From Planosporangium flavigriseum (GTDB lineage Bacteria > Actinomycetota > Actinomycetes > Mycobacteriales > Micromonosporaceae): a DNA stretch of 64,000 nucleotides. Location: positions 1 through 64,000 of the forward strand of contig NZ_JAATVW010000020.1 of the NCBI RefSeq assembly GCF_011947225.1. Reading direction: 5' to 3'. Positions 35,408-43,639 of the stretch are shown here, piece by piece. The position numbers and the translations under genes were made by a program. Every line of letters begins with the position of its first letter. Position 1 is the stretch's first letter. The notes beneath the pieces are model-generated. The model saw nothing but the letters and a program-made list of their open reading frames with translations, had not been told where the DNA came from and made no database searches.

Positions 35408-36331
35408 ATGCGCGCGATTCTCGTCGAGCGGTTCGGCGGTCCGGACGTGCTGCGGCTGCGAGACGTGCCGCTGTCACAACCCAAGTCCGGCGAAGTGCTG
35501 GTACGGATCAACTCCGCAGGTGTCGGACCCTGGGACGTGGCGCAGCGGCAGGGGCGTTTCGGTACCGAGCTGCCGTACATCCCGGGGTTCGAATGTGCCG
35601 GCACGGTCGTGGGCAAGACCGGGGACAACGCCGGCTTCCACGATGGCGAGCCGGTGTACGGATACATCGGCATGGGCGGCACCTATGCCGACTACGCCGC
35701 GTGCCGCCCGGAGCGGTTGGCCCCGGTGCCCATGGCGCTCGCCCTGTGGGAGGCGGGCGCCGCGCCCGTGGATCTGCTGACCGCTGACGCCGGGATCAAC
35801 GACGCCCTCGCGGTCCGACGCGGCCAGTCCGTCCTCGTCACCGCCGCCGCCGGCGGGCTGGGACACCTCGCCGCCCAGTTGGCCGTGCACGCCGGGGCAC
35901 ACGTCGTCGCCACCGCCGGACGCGATCACCACAGCTTCGTACACAAGCTCGGCGTCGCCGAGGTGGTCGATCATTACGACGAAGATTGGCCCCAGCGGGT
36001 ACGGGACCTCACCTCAGGGGGTGTCGACGCCGCACTGTCGACCGTGACCCCCACGACCGACGGAGCTATCGCCGCCACCCGGGACGGCGGTACCGTCGCC
36101 ACCCCCGCTCCGGGCGGTGAGGTGCCGGCCGGCCGCCGGGTACAGCTACTGCGCTACCAGGGGCCGATGGACGGCCGGCGGTTGGCGCGCCTCGCGCAGG
36201 TCCTCGACGATGGCTCGGTCGCTCTTTGCGTCTCGGCCCGCTTCGACCTGGAGGACGCACCCGCCGCGCACAGTCAGGTCGAGCAGGGGCACACCTGGGG
36301 CAAGGTCGTGCTGAGCGTGAACGACGACTGA
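35408..36331 (+). CDS. NADP-dependent quinone oxidoreductase-like MDR protein
   Basis: 307-residue zinc-free medium-chain reductase. The N-terminal GroES-like domain begins MRAILVERFGGPDVLRL and contains IPGFECAGTVV. The nucleotide-binding domain has AAAGGLGHLAAQLAVHAGAHVV. There is no zinc-site cysteine or histidine pattern, as in QOR enzymes that reduce quinones or enones. ATG 35408 follows GGGAGGGC. A frame continues upstream, but without a family match. It stands alone between the DedA-PAP2 gene (divergent) and the EAL gene. Confidence 0.88.
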   Translation: MRAILVERFGGPDVLRLRDVPLSQPKSGEVLVRINSAGVGPWDVAQRQGRFGTELPYIPGFECAGTVVGKTGDNAGFHDGEPVYGYIGMGGTYADYAACRPERLAPVPMALALWEAGAAPVDLLTADAGINDALAVRRGQSVLVTAAAGGLGHLAAQLAVHAGAHVVATAGRDHHSFVHKLGVAEVVDHYDEDWPQRVRDLTSGGVDAALSTVTPTTDGAIAATRDGGTVATPAPGGEVPAGRRVQLLRYQGPMDGRRLARLAQVLDDGSVALCVSARFDLEDAPAAHSQVEQGHTWGKVVLSVNDD

Positions 36332-36336
36332 CCCAG

Positions 36337-36483
36337 GTGCCGGTTGCGCTGGTGTCGGCGGCGCTGTCGTTGGCCGCGGCGCTCTTCGCCGTGCTGTTGT
36401 CGGCCTGCCCGCGCCCGGTCCGGACTTCGGACAACTCCGATGGGGCTTTTGAACCCTGCCTCGGGGGCCGGTCGAGGGCGTGA
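36337..36483 (+). CDS. Possible tiny lipoprotein or remnant
   Basis: A 48-residue frame from GTG 36337 encodes a hydrophobic helix (LVSAALSLAAALFAVL) ending in LLSAC, a good lipobox, then about 25 residues without recognisable features. The ribosome binding site is poor and codon use weakens after the Cys, so it may be the surviving start of a decayed lipoprotein gene rather than a working one. Confidence 0.25.
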   Translation: MPVALVSAALSLAAALFAVLLSACPRPVRTSDNSDGAFEPCLGGRSRA

Positions 36484-36551
36484 TCGACGCCCCATGGTGA
36501 GCGTCACCGCAAGACGCCTCAGGTTCGGCCACGGGGGGCCGATGACTCGGC

Positions 36552-37694
36552 ATGAGCCTCACCACGTCTACGGACGGCGCCGACACGTCGGTGGACTGGC
36601 ACCGGGCCCTGGCGGCCGTCGTGGCGGGTACCGATCAGCCGACGCTGGTGGCTCAACCCATCATTGACCTGGCCAACGCCGGGATCGCCGGATTCGAGGT
36701 GCTGTCCCGGTTCAGCGGCGAACCGCAGGCGTCGCCGGATGTCTGGTTTGCCCAGGCGGAGCGGCTCGGGTACGCGGTGGAGCTCACCGCCCGCGTGATC
36801 GACCGGGCGTTGGCTCTGCGTACGACGCTGCCACCGAACACGTTTCTCACGGTCAACGTCGAGCCGCATCTGGTGTCGCACCCGGCGGTCCGCGAGGCGC
36901 TGCGTGCCGACGGGGGGCTCTCACGCATCGTCGTTGAGCTCACCGAGCACGTTCAAGCGTCCGACGAGCGGCAACTGCACGCGACGCTGGACGAGATCCG
37001 TGCCGCAGGCGGTCTGATCGCCGTGGACGACGCCGGTACCGGATACGCCGGCCTCGGCCAGTTGCTGTCGGTCCGGCCGGACATCGTCAAGCTCGACCGG
37101 GAGCTCGTCACCGGGATCGACAACGATCCGATCCGACGCGCTCTCGTGCAACTCCTCGGCGACTTCGCCGCGCGGATGGATTCCTGGCTGCTGGCTGAGG
37201 GGGTGGAGACGGTCGCCGAGCTGCAGACCCTTGCGTCGCTGGAGGTGCCGCTCGTACAGGGGTGGCTGCTGGGCCGTCCCGCCGCACCCTGGTCGGAGCT
37301 AGCCCCCGGGGTGGTCGACCTTCTGCACGGCTGTGCCCGGCGGATGCAACTCGACGAGTACGTGGCCCATCTCGTGCGCGACTGCCCAAGGGTTCAGTTG
37401 ACCACGGTCACGCCGGGAATGAACTGCGACGAGGCGCAGGGTACCGCGGTCGTCGACGACCTGGGCCGTCCCCTGGGCGTGGTGGTCGCCGATCCGCTCG
37501 GCGTCGCCCGTCTCGCACCGGCGCTCGCCGTCGCGCCGTCGTCGACGCCCGTCGACGTCATCCGACGAGCCATGGCGCGACCCGTCTGGCACCGGGGCAC
37601 ACCGGTGGTCTGTACGGACATCAATGGCCAGCTGATCGGGCTCATCGACATGTCTGAGCTCACGGAGGCCACGATCGGTGTGCTGAAACGTTGA
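36552..37694 (+). CDS. EAL-domain c-di-GMP phosphodiesterase with C-terminal CBS-like region
   Basis: 380-residue cytosolic protein. The EAL domain (residues 28-245) has the signature as E49-V-L instead of E-A-L. The other residues needed for metal binding and catalysis appear intact: N102, E129, D159-D160 in DDAGTGY, K180, E216 in AEGVE and Q236. Activity is therefore plausible. The C-terminal 120 residues resemble a CBS-type tandem that binds nucleotides (GTAVVDDLGRPLGVVV; GTPVVCTDINGQLIGLID). No membrane segment is present. ATG 36552 is the likely start. It lies 56 bases ahead of a DUF1059 gene, which may be co-transcribed. Confidence 0.85.
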   Translation: MSLTTSTDGADTSVDWHRALAAVVAGTDQPTLVAQPIIDLANAGIAGFEVLSRFSGEPQASPDVWFAQAERLGYAVELTARVIDRALALRTTLPPNTFLTVNVEPHLVSHPAVREALRADGGLSRIVVELTEHVQASDERQLHATLDEIRAAGGLIAVDDAGTGYAGLGQLLSVRPDIVKLDRELVTGIDNDPIRRALVQLLGDFAARMDSWLLAEGVETVAELQTLASLEVPLVQGWLLGRPAAPWSELAPGVVDLLHGCARRMQLDEYVAHLVRDCPRVQLTTVTPGMNCDEAQGTAVVDDLGRPLGVVVADPLGVARLAPALAVAPSSTPVDVIRRAMARPVWHRGTPVVCTDINGQLIGLIDMSELTEATIGVLKR

Positions 37695-37750
37695 TCGGCA
37701 TTTCACAACCGCTCATCCGGAAGGTCCGGACCGGTAACGAAGGGATCACT

Positions 37751-37927
37751 ATGAAGAAGTTCCGTTGTGGCGACGTCGTCCCGGGCTGCACGGCCAGGTT
37801 CAACGGAGACGAGGCGAGCATCCTTGCCGCCGTCGCCGCGCATGCCGGCGCCGACCACGGCCTGGTCGAGGTTCCGGCCGAGCTCGTTGCCCAGGTACGC
37901 GCCGCGATGGTTGACGTCGCGGAGTAA
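37751..37927 (+). CDS. DUF1059 small protein
   Basis: 58-residue protein beginning MKKFRCGDVVPGC, the typical DUF1059 N-terminus with its two cysteines, followed by a helical region rich in Ala, His and Asp. Function unknown. ATG 37751 follows GAAGGGA. It sits directly behind the EAL-CBS gene in the same direction. Confidence 0.8.
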   Translation: MKKFRCGDVVPGCTARFNGDEASILAAVAAHAGADHGLVEVPAELVAQVRAAMVDVAE

Positions 37928-38027
37928 TCGTCGTCGGGTGGGCGCCGTCCTGCGGCGGCTACCCACCCCACGCGGCTTGATCGGATCGGCGGTCGCGACC
38001 GGGGCGTCACCTCCCGGCACCTACGAT

Positions 38028-38534
38028 GTGGCCGTGGCCGACATTCCTGCCGATATCGGTTCCGACGGACCGGTCGGGGCCGGCTCGCCGTTCGCCGCCG
38101 CCCGCCGGCCGCCCGCCGGAGTGCCGTGGGCGGTGCTCGGCGCGGTCGCCGCGGGCGGAGCGGTCGGGGCGCTCGCCCGGTACGCACTGGGCGTCGCCCT
38201 GCCGACCCGCGCGCCTGGGTTCCCGTGGACCACTCTGCTCGTCAACGTGTCCGGCTGCCTGCTCATGGGCGTACTGATGGTGCTGGTCAGCGACGTCTGG
38301 ACCGGTCGCCGGCTGCTGCGCCCGTTTCTGGGCACCGGCCTGCTCGGCGGGTACACCACCTTCTCCACGTACATCGTCGACGCCCAGCATCTGATGCTTG
38401 CGGGGGCTGTCGGCACGGCCCTGGCGTACCTGGTCGCGACGGTGCTGAGCGCGCTCGCCGCGGTCCATGCCGGTATGGGCGTGGCGCATGCTGTCGTCAA
38501 CCGTGCCCGCACCCGCCGATCGGAGGAGGCCTGA
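38028..38534 (+). CDS. crcB: Fluoride exporter subunit CrcB (Fluc), first copy
   Basis: 168-residue four-helix membrane protein that, as a dimer, forms a fluoride channel. Family motifs are GALARYALG near the first helix, NVSGCLLMG in the second and [12 protein letters not shown] in the third. The N-terminal 35 residues are extra, and the start is uncertain between GTG 38028 and GTG 38034. Its stop overlaps the DUF190 gene start by one base. I found no fluoride riboswitch in the 100 bases upstream. Confidence 0.88.
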   Translation: MAVADIPADIGSDGPVGAGSPFAAARRPPAGVPWAVLGAVAAGGAVGALARYALGVALPTRAPGFPWTTLLVNVSGCLLMGVLMVLVSDVWTGRRLLRPFLGTGLLGGYTTFSTYIVDAQHLMLAGAVGTALAYLVATVLSALAAVHAGMGVAHAVVNRARTRRSEEA

Positions 38535-38890
38535 TGAAACTCGAAGGCTCCGCGCTCCGCCTGACGATCTTCGTCGGAGAGGACGACCGGTGGCACCACA
38601 GGCCGGTGTACACCGAGATCGTGCACCGTGCCCACCGGGCCGGGCTTGCCGGCGCCAGCGTCATCCGGGGCATCGAGGGCTACGGGGCGTCCTCGCGCAT
38701 CCACACCAACCGGCTGCTGTCGCTGTCGGAGGAACTCCCGGTGGCGATCATCATCGTCGACGCCGAGGAGCGGATCCGGGCGTTCCTGCCCGAGCTTGAT
38801 GAGCTGGTGTCCGAAGGCCTGGTCATCATCGACCCCGTCGAGGTGATCCGCTACGGGGGCCGGGACGCGGCTGGGCGGAACGCGCCGTGA
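38534..38890 (+). CDS. DUF190 (PII-like) protein between two crcB genes
   Basis: 118-residue small protein with a PII-like ferredoxin fold by family (DUF190), beginning [18 protein letters not shown] and containing [12 protein letters not shown]. Members are found next to crcB and are thought to regulate the fluoride channel or sense a nucleotide. It is translationally coupled on both sides: TGATG with the first crcB, and GTGA with the second. Confidence 0.88.
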   Translation: MKLEGSALRLTIFVGEDDRWHHRPVYTEIVHRAHRAGLAGASVIRGIEGYGASSRIHTNRLLSLSEELPVAIIIVDAEERIRAFLPELDELVSEGLVIIDPVEVIRYGGRDAAGRNAP

Positions 38891-39255
38891 CGCCGCTGCT
38901 CGTGGCGCTCGGCGCCGCAGTGGGGGCCCCGCTGCGCTACCTGGTCGACCGTGCGATTCAGGGCCGGCACGATTCGCTGTTTCCCTGGGGAACGTTCGCG
39001 GTCAACGTCGTGGGCTCGTTCCTGCTCGGCCTGCTCGCCGCAGCGGCGCTGCACACCTCGGCGCCGATCATGGCGCTGCTGGGCACGGGGCTGTGCGGCG
39101 CGCTGACGACGTATTCGACCTTCGGGTACGAGACGGTCCGGCTGCTGCGGGGCCGGGCGCGGTTGCTCGCGGTGCTCAACGTCGTCGCGAGCATCGTGGC
39201 CGGGCTGGGGGCAGCCGCTGCCGGGGTCGCTCTCGTCCGGCTGCTGACCGGCTGA
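38887..39255 (+). CDS. crcB: Fluoride exporter subunit CrcB (Fluc), second copy
   Basis: 122-residue four-helix protein with [11 protein letters not shown] and [15 protein letters not shown], the Fluc signatures. With the first crcB it probably forms a heterodimer of opposite topology, as known for paired crcB genes. It begins at GTG 38887 within the DUF190 end. Its stop lies in a 19-bp direct repeat (39250-39280). Confidence 0.9.
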   Translation: MTPLLVALGAAVGAPLRYLVDRAIQGRHDSLFPWGTFAVNVVGSFLLGLLAAAALHTSAPIMALLGTGLCGALTTYSTFGYETVRLLRGRARLLAVLNVVASIVAGLGAAAAGVALVRLLTG

Positions 39256-39280
39256 GCGCCGTGGTGCGGGCTGAGCGCCG
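39250..39280 (+). repeat. 19-bp-period direct repeat at the crcB stop
   Basis: GGCTGAGCGCCG at 39250-39261 recurs at 39269-39280. The stop TGA (39253-39255) is in the first copy. Confidence 0.8.
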
Positions 39281-39286
39281 AAGCCC

Positions 39287-39439
39287 CTAGGAGATGCAGA
39301 ATTCGTTGCCCTCCGGGTCGGCGACCGTGACCCGGCTGTGCGGACCCTGCTGGCCGCGGTGCAGGATCTTCGCGCCGCGCGAGGTCAGCCGCTCCAGCTC
39401 GGCATCGACGTTCTCCGCGCCCACCCACAGGTCCAGATG
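39287..39439 (-). pseudogene. C-terminal fragment of a VOC-family protein
   Basis: The last 50 codons encode HLDLWVGAENVDAELERL through DPEGNEFCIS, a clear VOC/glyoxalase C-terminal half with the final metal-ligand region (DPEGNEF). The frame is open upstream to 39577, but that part does not resemble the family and contains a perfect 13-bp inverted repeat at 39468-39512. The N-terminal half, with the other metal ligands, is therefore missing, most likely by deletion. Confidence 0.65.
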
Positions 39440-39467
39440 GTAGGGGCACCCACCGACAACATTTGGA

Positions 39468-39512
39468 AAGTGGAGCCCGGCCGGCGGTGGCCACGCCGAC
39501 CGGGCTCCACTT
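39468..39512. terminator. Inverted repeat of unclear ownership
   Basis: AAGTGGAGCCCGG / CCGGGCTCCACTT, 13-bp arms with a 19-base loop. It looks like a terminator, but no intact gene ends here; it may have belonged to a deleted gene next to the VOC fragment. Confidence 0.5.
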
Positions 39513-39608
39513 CGGTCGCTTCCCCACGACCGGCGCGGCAACCCCCCAGTCGGCCGCGCACCGTCCATCGTACACATGTGCTATGTCGGCAGTGCTGGGC
39601 AGGGCTGT

Positions 39609-39670
39609 GTAAAACTTTATTGACATCATGTCGAACCTGCTTTACCTTCGACATGTCAAGTTTGTTTTAC
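39609..39670 (+). promoter_or_regulatory. Strong promoter with two palindromic operators ahead of the membrane protein/XRE unit
   Basis: TTGACA (39620-39625), a 17-base spacer and TACCTT (39643-39648) form a near-ideal housekeeping promoter in an A/T-rich island. TTGACATCATGTCGAA (39620-39635) covers the -35 box, and TTCGACATGTCAA (39647-39659) covers the -10 and start site; the two are inverted relative to each other, and the outer GTAAAAC / GTTTTAC arms (39609 and 39664) extend the symmetry. The downstream XRE protein is the natural candidate to bind here. Confidence 0.7.
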
Positions 39671-39682
39671 ATGGGGGCAGTG

Positions 39683-40102
39683 ATGTCATTCGACGAGAAG
39701 CGGGCGTGGATCCAGGCGGTGGTCGCCATCTGCGCGTACGGCGTCTATGTGGCCCTTGTCCTAGGGCGGGCGGGGCAGACCCCGCTGGCTGAAGTCCACT
39801 ACGTCAGCACGCTGCTGTGGACGGTCGGTGCGGCGATCGTGGCGGGGATCGTCCTGCACATCGTGGCCGGCATGGTGCTGCCGGGCGGCACCGGCAAGGA
39901 CCAGCGCGACCGGGAGATCAATCGGTTCGGTGACCACGTCGGGCAGTCGCTCGTCGTCGTCGGTGCGGTCGGCGCGCTGCTCATGAGCTTGGCCGAACTG
40001 CCGTACTTCTGGATCGCGAACGCGCTCTACCTCGCGTTCGTCCTGTCCGCTGTGCTCGGATCGGTGGCGAAGATCGTCGCGTATCGCCGGGGCTTCCAGT
40101 GA
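39683..40102 (+). CDS. Four-helix membrane protein paired with an XRE regulator (DUF2178-like)
   Basis: 139-residue protein with four predicted membrane helices (about residues 10-28, 42-66, 85-106 and 110-130) and a short charged loop (GTGKDQRDREINRFGDH) between helices two and three. The layout resembles DUF2178-type proteins that are encoded with small XRE regulators. ATG 39683 follows GGGGGCAG; an in-frame ATG at 39671 is an alternative. The stop overlaps the regulator start (TGATG). Function unknown. Confidence 0.75.
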   Translation: MSFDEKRAWIQAVVAICAYGVYVALVLGRAGQTPLAEVHYVSTLLWTVGAAIVAGIVLHIVAGMVLPGGTGKDQRDREINRFGDHVGQSLVVVGAVGALLMSLAELPYFWIANALYLAFVLSAVLGSVAKIVAYRRGFQ

Positions 40103-40335
40103 TGGCGAAGGCGACCCGGGTCACCAACGAGATCCGGACGCTGCGCTTCACCCACGGCGAGATGACCCAGGCCGAACTCGCCGACCGGATCGGCGTGACC
40201 AGGCAGACCGTGATCGCCATCGAGCAGGGCCGCTACTCGCCGTCCCTGGAGATGGCGTTCCGCATCGCGCGGGTCTTCGGCGTGCCGCTGAACGACGTGT
40301 TTCAGTACACCGAGGACGAAGGGGAAGCCCGATGA
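40102..40335 (+). CDS. Small XRE-family transcriptional regulator
   Basis: 77-residue protein that is almost entirely a helix-turn-helix domain: MTQAELADRIGVTRQTV is the DNA-binding core, with QGRYSPSLEMAFRIARVF after it, as in the YozG group of small regulators. It is translationally coupled to the membrane protein before it and to the oxidoreductase after it (ATGA). It probably represses the palindromic promoter at 39609-39670; what signal relieves this is unknown. Confidence 0.88.
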   Translation: MAKATRVTNEIRTLRFTHGEMTQAELADRIGVTRQTVIAIEQGRYSPSLEMAFRIARVFGVPLNDVFQYTEDEGEAR

Positions 40336-41300
40336 AGGCGGTCATTCGGGACCGGTACGGGTCGGAGGACGTCCTGCGCTGCGAGGACGTCCCCGCGCCC
40401 ACCGCGAAGGACGGGGAGGTGCTGGTCCGGATCCACGCGGCAGGCGTCGACCAGGGTGTGTGGCACCTGATGACCGGCCTGCCGTACCTCGGCCGGGTCG
40501 CCTTCGGCCTACGGCGGCCGAGGGGACTGGTCCTCGGGATGGATCTCGCCGGCCGGGTCGAGGCGGTGGGTGTGGGCGTGACCCGCTTCCGCCCCGGCGA
40601 CGAGGTGTTCGGCAGCTACGCCGGCGCGTACGCGGAGTACGCGTGCGGCCCGCAGGAGCGGTTCGCGCCGAAGCCCGCCGGGCTGACGTTCGAGCAGGCG
40701 GCGGCCGTGCCGATCTCGGCGGTCACGGCCCTGCAGGGCCTGCGCGGCGCCGGCCGGGTCCAGCCGGGCCAGGCGGTGCTGGTGATCGGCGCGGGTGGCG
40801 GTGTGGGCTCGTTCGCCGTGCAGCTTGCCAAGGTCTTCGGTGCCCACGTCACCGCGGTGTGCAGCGGCGGCAAGGCGGACCTGGTGCGCTCGATCGGCGC
40901 GGACGATGTCATCGACTACACCCGCCTGGACATCACCGACGGCGGTCGGCGGTACGACGTCATCCTGGACGTGGCCGGCAACCGCCCGCTCCGGCAGTTG
41001 CGTCGCGCGCTCGCGCCGCAGGGCACCCTCGTCGTCGCGGGCGGCGAAGGCGGCGGACCGTGGCTCGGCGGGGTGGACCGGCAACTGCGTGCCCAACTGC
41101 TCTCGCCGTTCGTCCGCCAGAACCTGCGCGCTCTGATGTCTCGCCAGCGCCTCGACGACCTGCTGCTGGTGCGTGACCTGCTCGAGTCGGGCGCCATCAC
41201 GCCGGTGGTCGACCGGGTGTACGCGCTGAGCGAGGTGCCCGAGGCGATCCGGTACCTGCGCAGCGGCCACGCCCGCGGCAAGGTCGTCATCGCGGTCTGA
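40332..41300 (+). CDS. NAD(P)-dependent MDR oxidoreductase (quinone reductase-like)
   Basis: 322-residue zinc-free medium-chain reductase starting MKAVIRDRYGSEDVLRCEDV, with GMDLAGRVEAVG, the cofactor motif IGAGGGVGSFAVQLAK, and a C-terminal segment ending GHARGKVVIAV. It is the third gene of a tightly overlapping unit with the membrane protein and the XRE regulator (ATGA overlap at 40332), so its expression should follow the same operator. The substrate is unknown. Confidence 0.88.
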   Translation: MKAVIRDRYGSEDVLRCEDVPAPTAKDGEVLVRIHAAGVDQGVWHLMTGLPYLGRVAFGLRRPRGLVLGMDLAGRVEAVGVGVTRFRPGDEVFGSYAGAYAEYACGPQERFAPKPAGLTFEQAAAVPISAVTALQGLRGAGRVQPGQAVLVIGAGGGVGSFAVQLAKVFGAHVTAVCSGGKADLVRSIGADDVIDYTRLDITDGGRRYDVILDVAGNRPLRQLRRALAPQGTLVVAGGEGGGPWLGGVDRQLRAQLLSPFVRQNLRALMSRQRLDDLLLVRDLLESGAITPVVDRVYALSEVPEAIRYLRSGHARGKVVIAV

Positions 41301-41310
41301 GGACCCGTCG

Positions 41311-41483
41311 ATGATCGTCATCCCGGCCGCGCTCACCCGAAACGTCCTCGGGGCCAGGGGTACTCAGGGTGAGCGCTGGCCGACCTGCCGGCGCTGTCGG
41401 AGGTGTGGACCGCAGAGGACGGCGGGGTGCCGGATGGTCGGGCTCTCGACGTTGCCATGCGACTCCTGCCCCGTCTTTCCTGA
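41311..41483 (+). pseudogene. Remnant of an APH(6)/hydroxyurea-type phosphotransferase gene
   Basis: From ATG 41311 the frame gives IPAALTRNVLGARGTQGERW and then, shifted by one base at about 41376, LADLPAL. This matches the opening of APH(6)-like kinases (a Gly-Glu-x-Gly-Arg-x-Trp-hydrophobic-Ala-x-Leu-Pro-Ala-Leu pattern). It continues at once into SEVWTAEDG and LDVAMRLLPRLS-stop, which matches the extreme C-terminus of the same family. About 200 central residues, including the whole ATP and substrate site, are absent. The family match rests on memory of APH(6)-Ia; the gene cannot be functional. Confidence 0.55.
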
Positions 41484-41518
41484 GTGGGGCGGCCGGCGAA
41501 CCGGCCGCCCCACTCAGG
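41479..41518. terminator. Bidirectional hairpin terminator
   Basis: Perfect 18-bp arms CCTGAGTGGGGCGGCCGG / CCGGCCGCCCCACTCAGG around CGAA. It overlaps the stop of the phosphotransferase remnant and ends two bases before the stop of the convergent cellulase. Confidence 0.85.
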
Positions 41519-41520
41519 GA

Positions 41521-42279
41521 TCATCCGTTCACCCTGGCGGAGAACGAGGTCACCGCGAGCCCGGCACCACCGACCCACGGCTCGAACCCGGCCTGGATGC
41601 TCGTCAGGTACCACGCGTCGGTGAGGTGGCCGCGGGCACGCACGTCGTCGATGAACTCCAGGACGCTGAAGCGCCAACTCGTGATCGGGGAGGGCGCGAC
41701 GTACGAGACGACGCCGTTGGTGCCGTTGCTACCCGTCCAGACCTCCCAGGTACGGCCGCCGATGCTCGTGGTCCCCACGATCGAACCGACCGGCTGGATG
41801 GAGCCCTGCCGGTTGAACCAGATCATGATTTCCTGCTGGTTCACCCCGTCGGTTCTCGGTGTCGGGTCCAGCCAGATGTCGTATGCGGCGTCGAAGACGC
41901 CGCCGTAGGTGTACGAGAAGTCGATACTGCTCGTCGCGCTGGTGATCTGGTGGAGCCGGATCGGCAGGTTGGTGCCGGGGGAGCAGTTCGTGTAGTGGCA
42001 GCCGAGGTAGATGGCCGGGTACGAAGCCGGCGCACCGTTGGTGGGCTTGCTGTGGTCGGCCGTCGTGATGGTGAAGCCGCGGGAGGTCGCGGTGATGCAC
42101 TGCGGGGTGTCGGCGCCCCAGACGTTGTTCATCACGACGTACCGGTTCTGGACGGTCGACGAGCCGAACTTGTCACAGATCTCGGGGTAGGCGGCAGCGA
42201 CCGCTGAGCCCATGGTTGCGACCGTAGTGCCGGCGAGGACTAGGACGAGGGCCCCGACGGCATGAAGTAGGCGTTTCAT
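41521..42279 (-). CDS. Secreted GH12 endoglucanase
   Basis: 252-residue exported cellulase expected to cut beta-1,4-glucan. The signal peptide is MKRLLHAVGALVLVLAG through SAVAA, with likely cleavage before AYPEIC. The GH12 jelly-roll domain shows the catalytic nucleophile region QQEIMIWFNRQG and the C-terminal signature AWYLTSIQAGFEPWVGGAGL, in which QAGFEPW holds conserved substrate-site residues. No carbohydrate-binding module is present. ATG 42279 follows AAGGAGCGCG, an excellent ribosome binding site. A CebR-type operator lies 34 bases upstream, pointing to induction by cellobiose or cellotriose. Confidence 0.93.
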   Translation of the reverse strand: MKRLLHAVGALVLVLAGTTVATMGSAVAAAYPEICDKFGSSTVQNRYVVMNNVWGADTPQCITATSRGFTITTADHSKPTNGAPASYPAIYLGCHYTNCSPGTNLPIRLHQITSATSSIDFSYTYGGVFDAAYDIWLDPTPRTDGVNQQEIMIWFNRQGSIQPVGSIVGTTSIGGRTWEVWTGSNGTNGVVSYVAPSPITSWRFSVLEFIDDVRARGHLTDAWYLTSIQAGFEPWVGGAGLAVTSFSARVNG

Positions 42280-42312
42280 CGCGCTCCTTAATGGATCTCC
42301 GTAGAGAGGGGT

Positions 42313-42360
42313 CGGGAGCGCTCCCACCAAAAGGCTACAACGTATTTACATATATGACTA
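42313..42360 (-). promoter_or_regulatory. Cellulase promoter with CebR-type operator
   Basis: On the minus strand TAGTCA (42360-42355), a 17-base spacer and TAGCCT (42337-42332) form a plausible promoter. TGGGAGCGCTCCCG (42326-42313) follows directly, differing by one base from the CebR palindrome TGGGAGCGCTCCCA known from cellulose-use genes. A LacI-type repressor bound there would sit on the transcription start. Confidence 0.7.
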
Positions 42361-42390
42361 GCTGGCTAACGCGGCAGTGGCCCCAAACGC

Positions 42391-42444
42391 CGCGATCTTG
42401 GGCATCTGCGCCGGCTACAGCCGGCGCAGATGCCCAAGATCGCG
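42391..42444. terminator. 26-bp-arm hairpin after asd
   Basis: Positions 42391-42416 and 42419-42444 are exact reverse complements around two bases. It lies 14 bases beyond the asd stop on the minus strand. The arm begins CGCGATCTTGGGCA, a sequence also used in the hairpin at 59297. Confidence 0.85.
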
Positions 42445-42458
42445 AGGACGGGTGTGGG

Positions 42459-43490
<1,032 letters not shown>

Positions 43491-43587
43491 TTACCCAGGT
43501 CACGGGCGGTCCGCAGCCTCGTATCCCGCAATACGGATGCGATGATCACCACCGTTGGTGTGACGGTCGACACGGTCGGCGACGGTT

Positions 43588-43629
43588 GGGGTGGCGGTGA
43601 CCATCCCTGGGGACGACCACCGCCACCCC
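43588..43629. terminator. Hairpin terminator after the DrrB-like gene
   Basis: Perfect 12-bp arms GGGGTGGCGGTG / CACCGCCACCCC with an 18-base loop. It begins 10 bases after the exporter stop on the minus strand and separates it from asd. Confidence 0.75.
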
Positions 43630-43639
43630 GAACTGTCGG

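Noticed and set aside
37928..38027. Fluoride (crcB) riboswitch
   Set aside because: The typical GG-GAUGG and later GCUGAUGACGCCU-like blocks are not present in the 100 bases upstream.
39440..39577. N-terminal part of the VOC fragment's open frame
   Set aside because: No similarity to VOC proteins, and it contains a terminator-like hairpin; only the last 50 codons are treated as a remnant.
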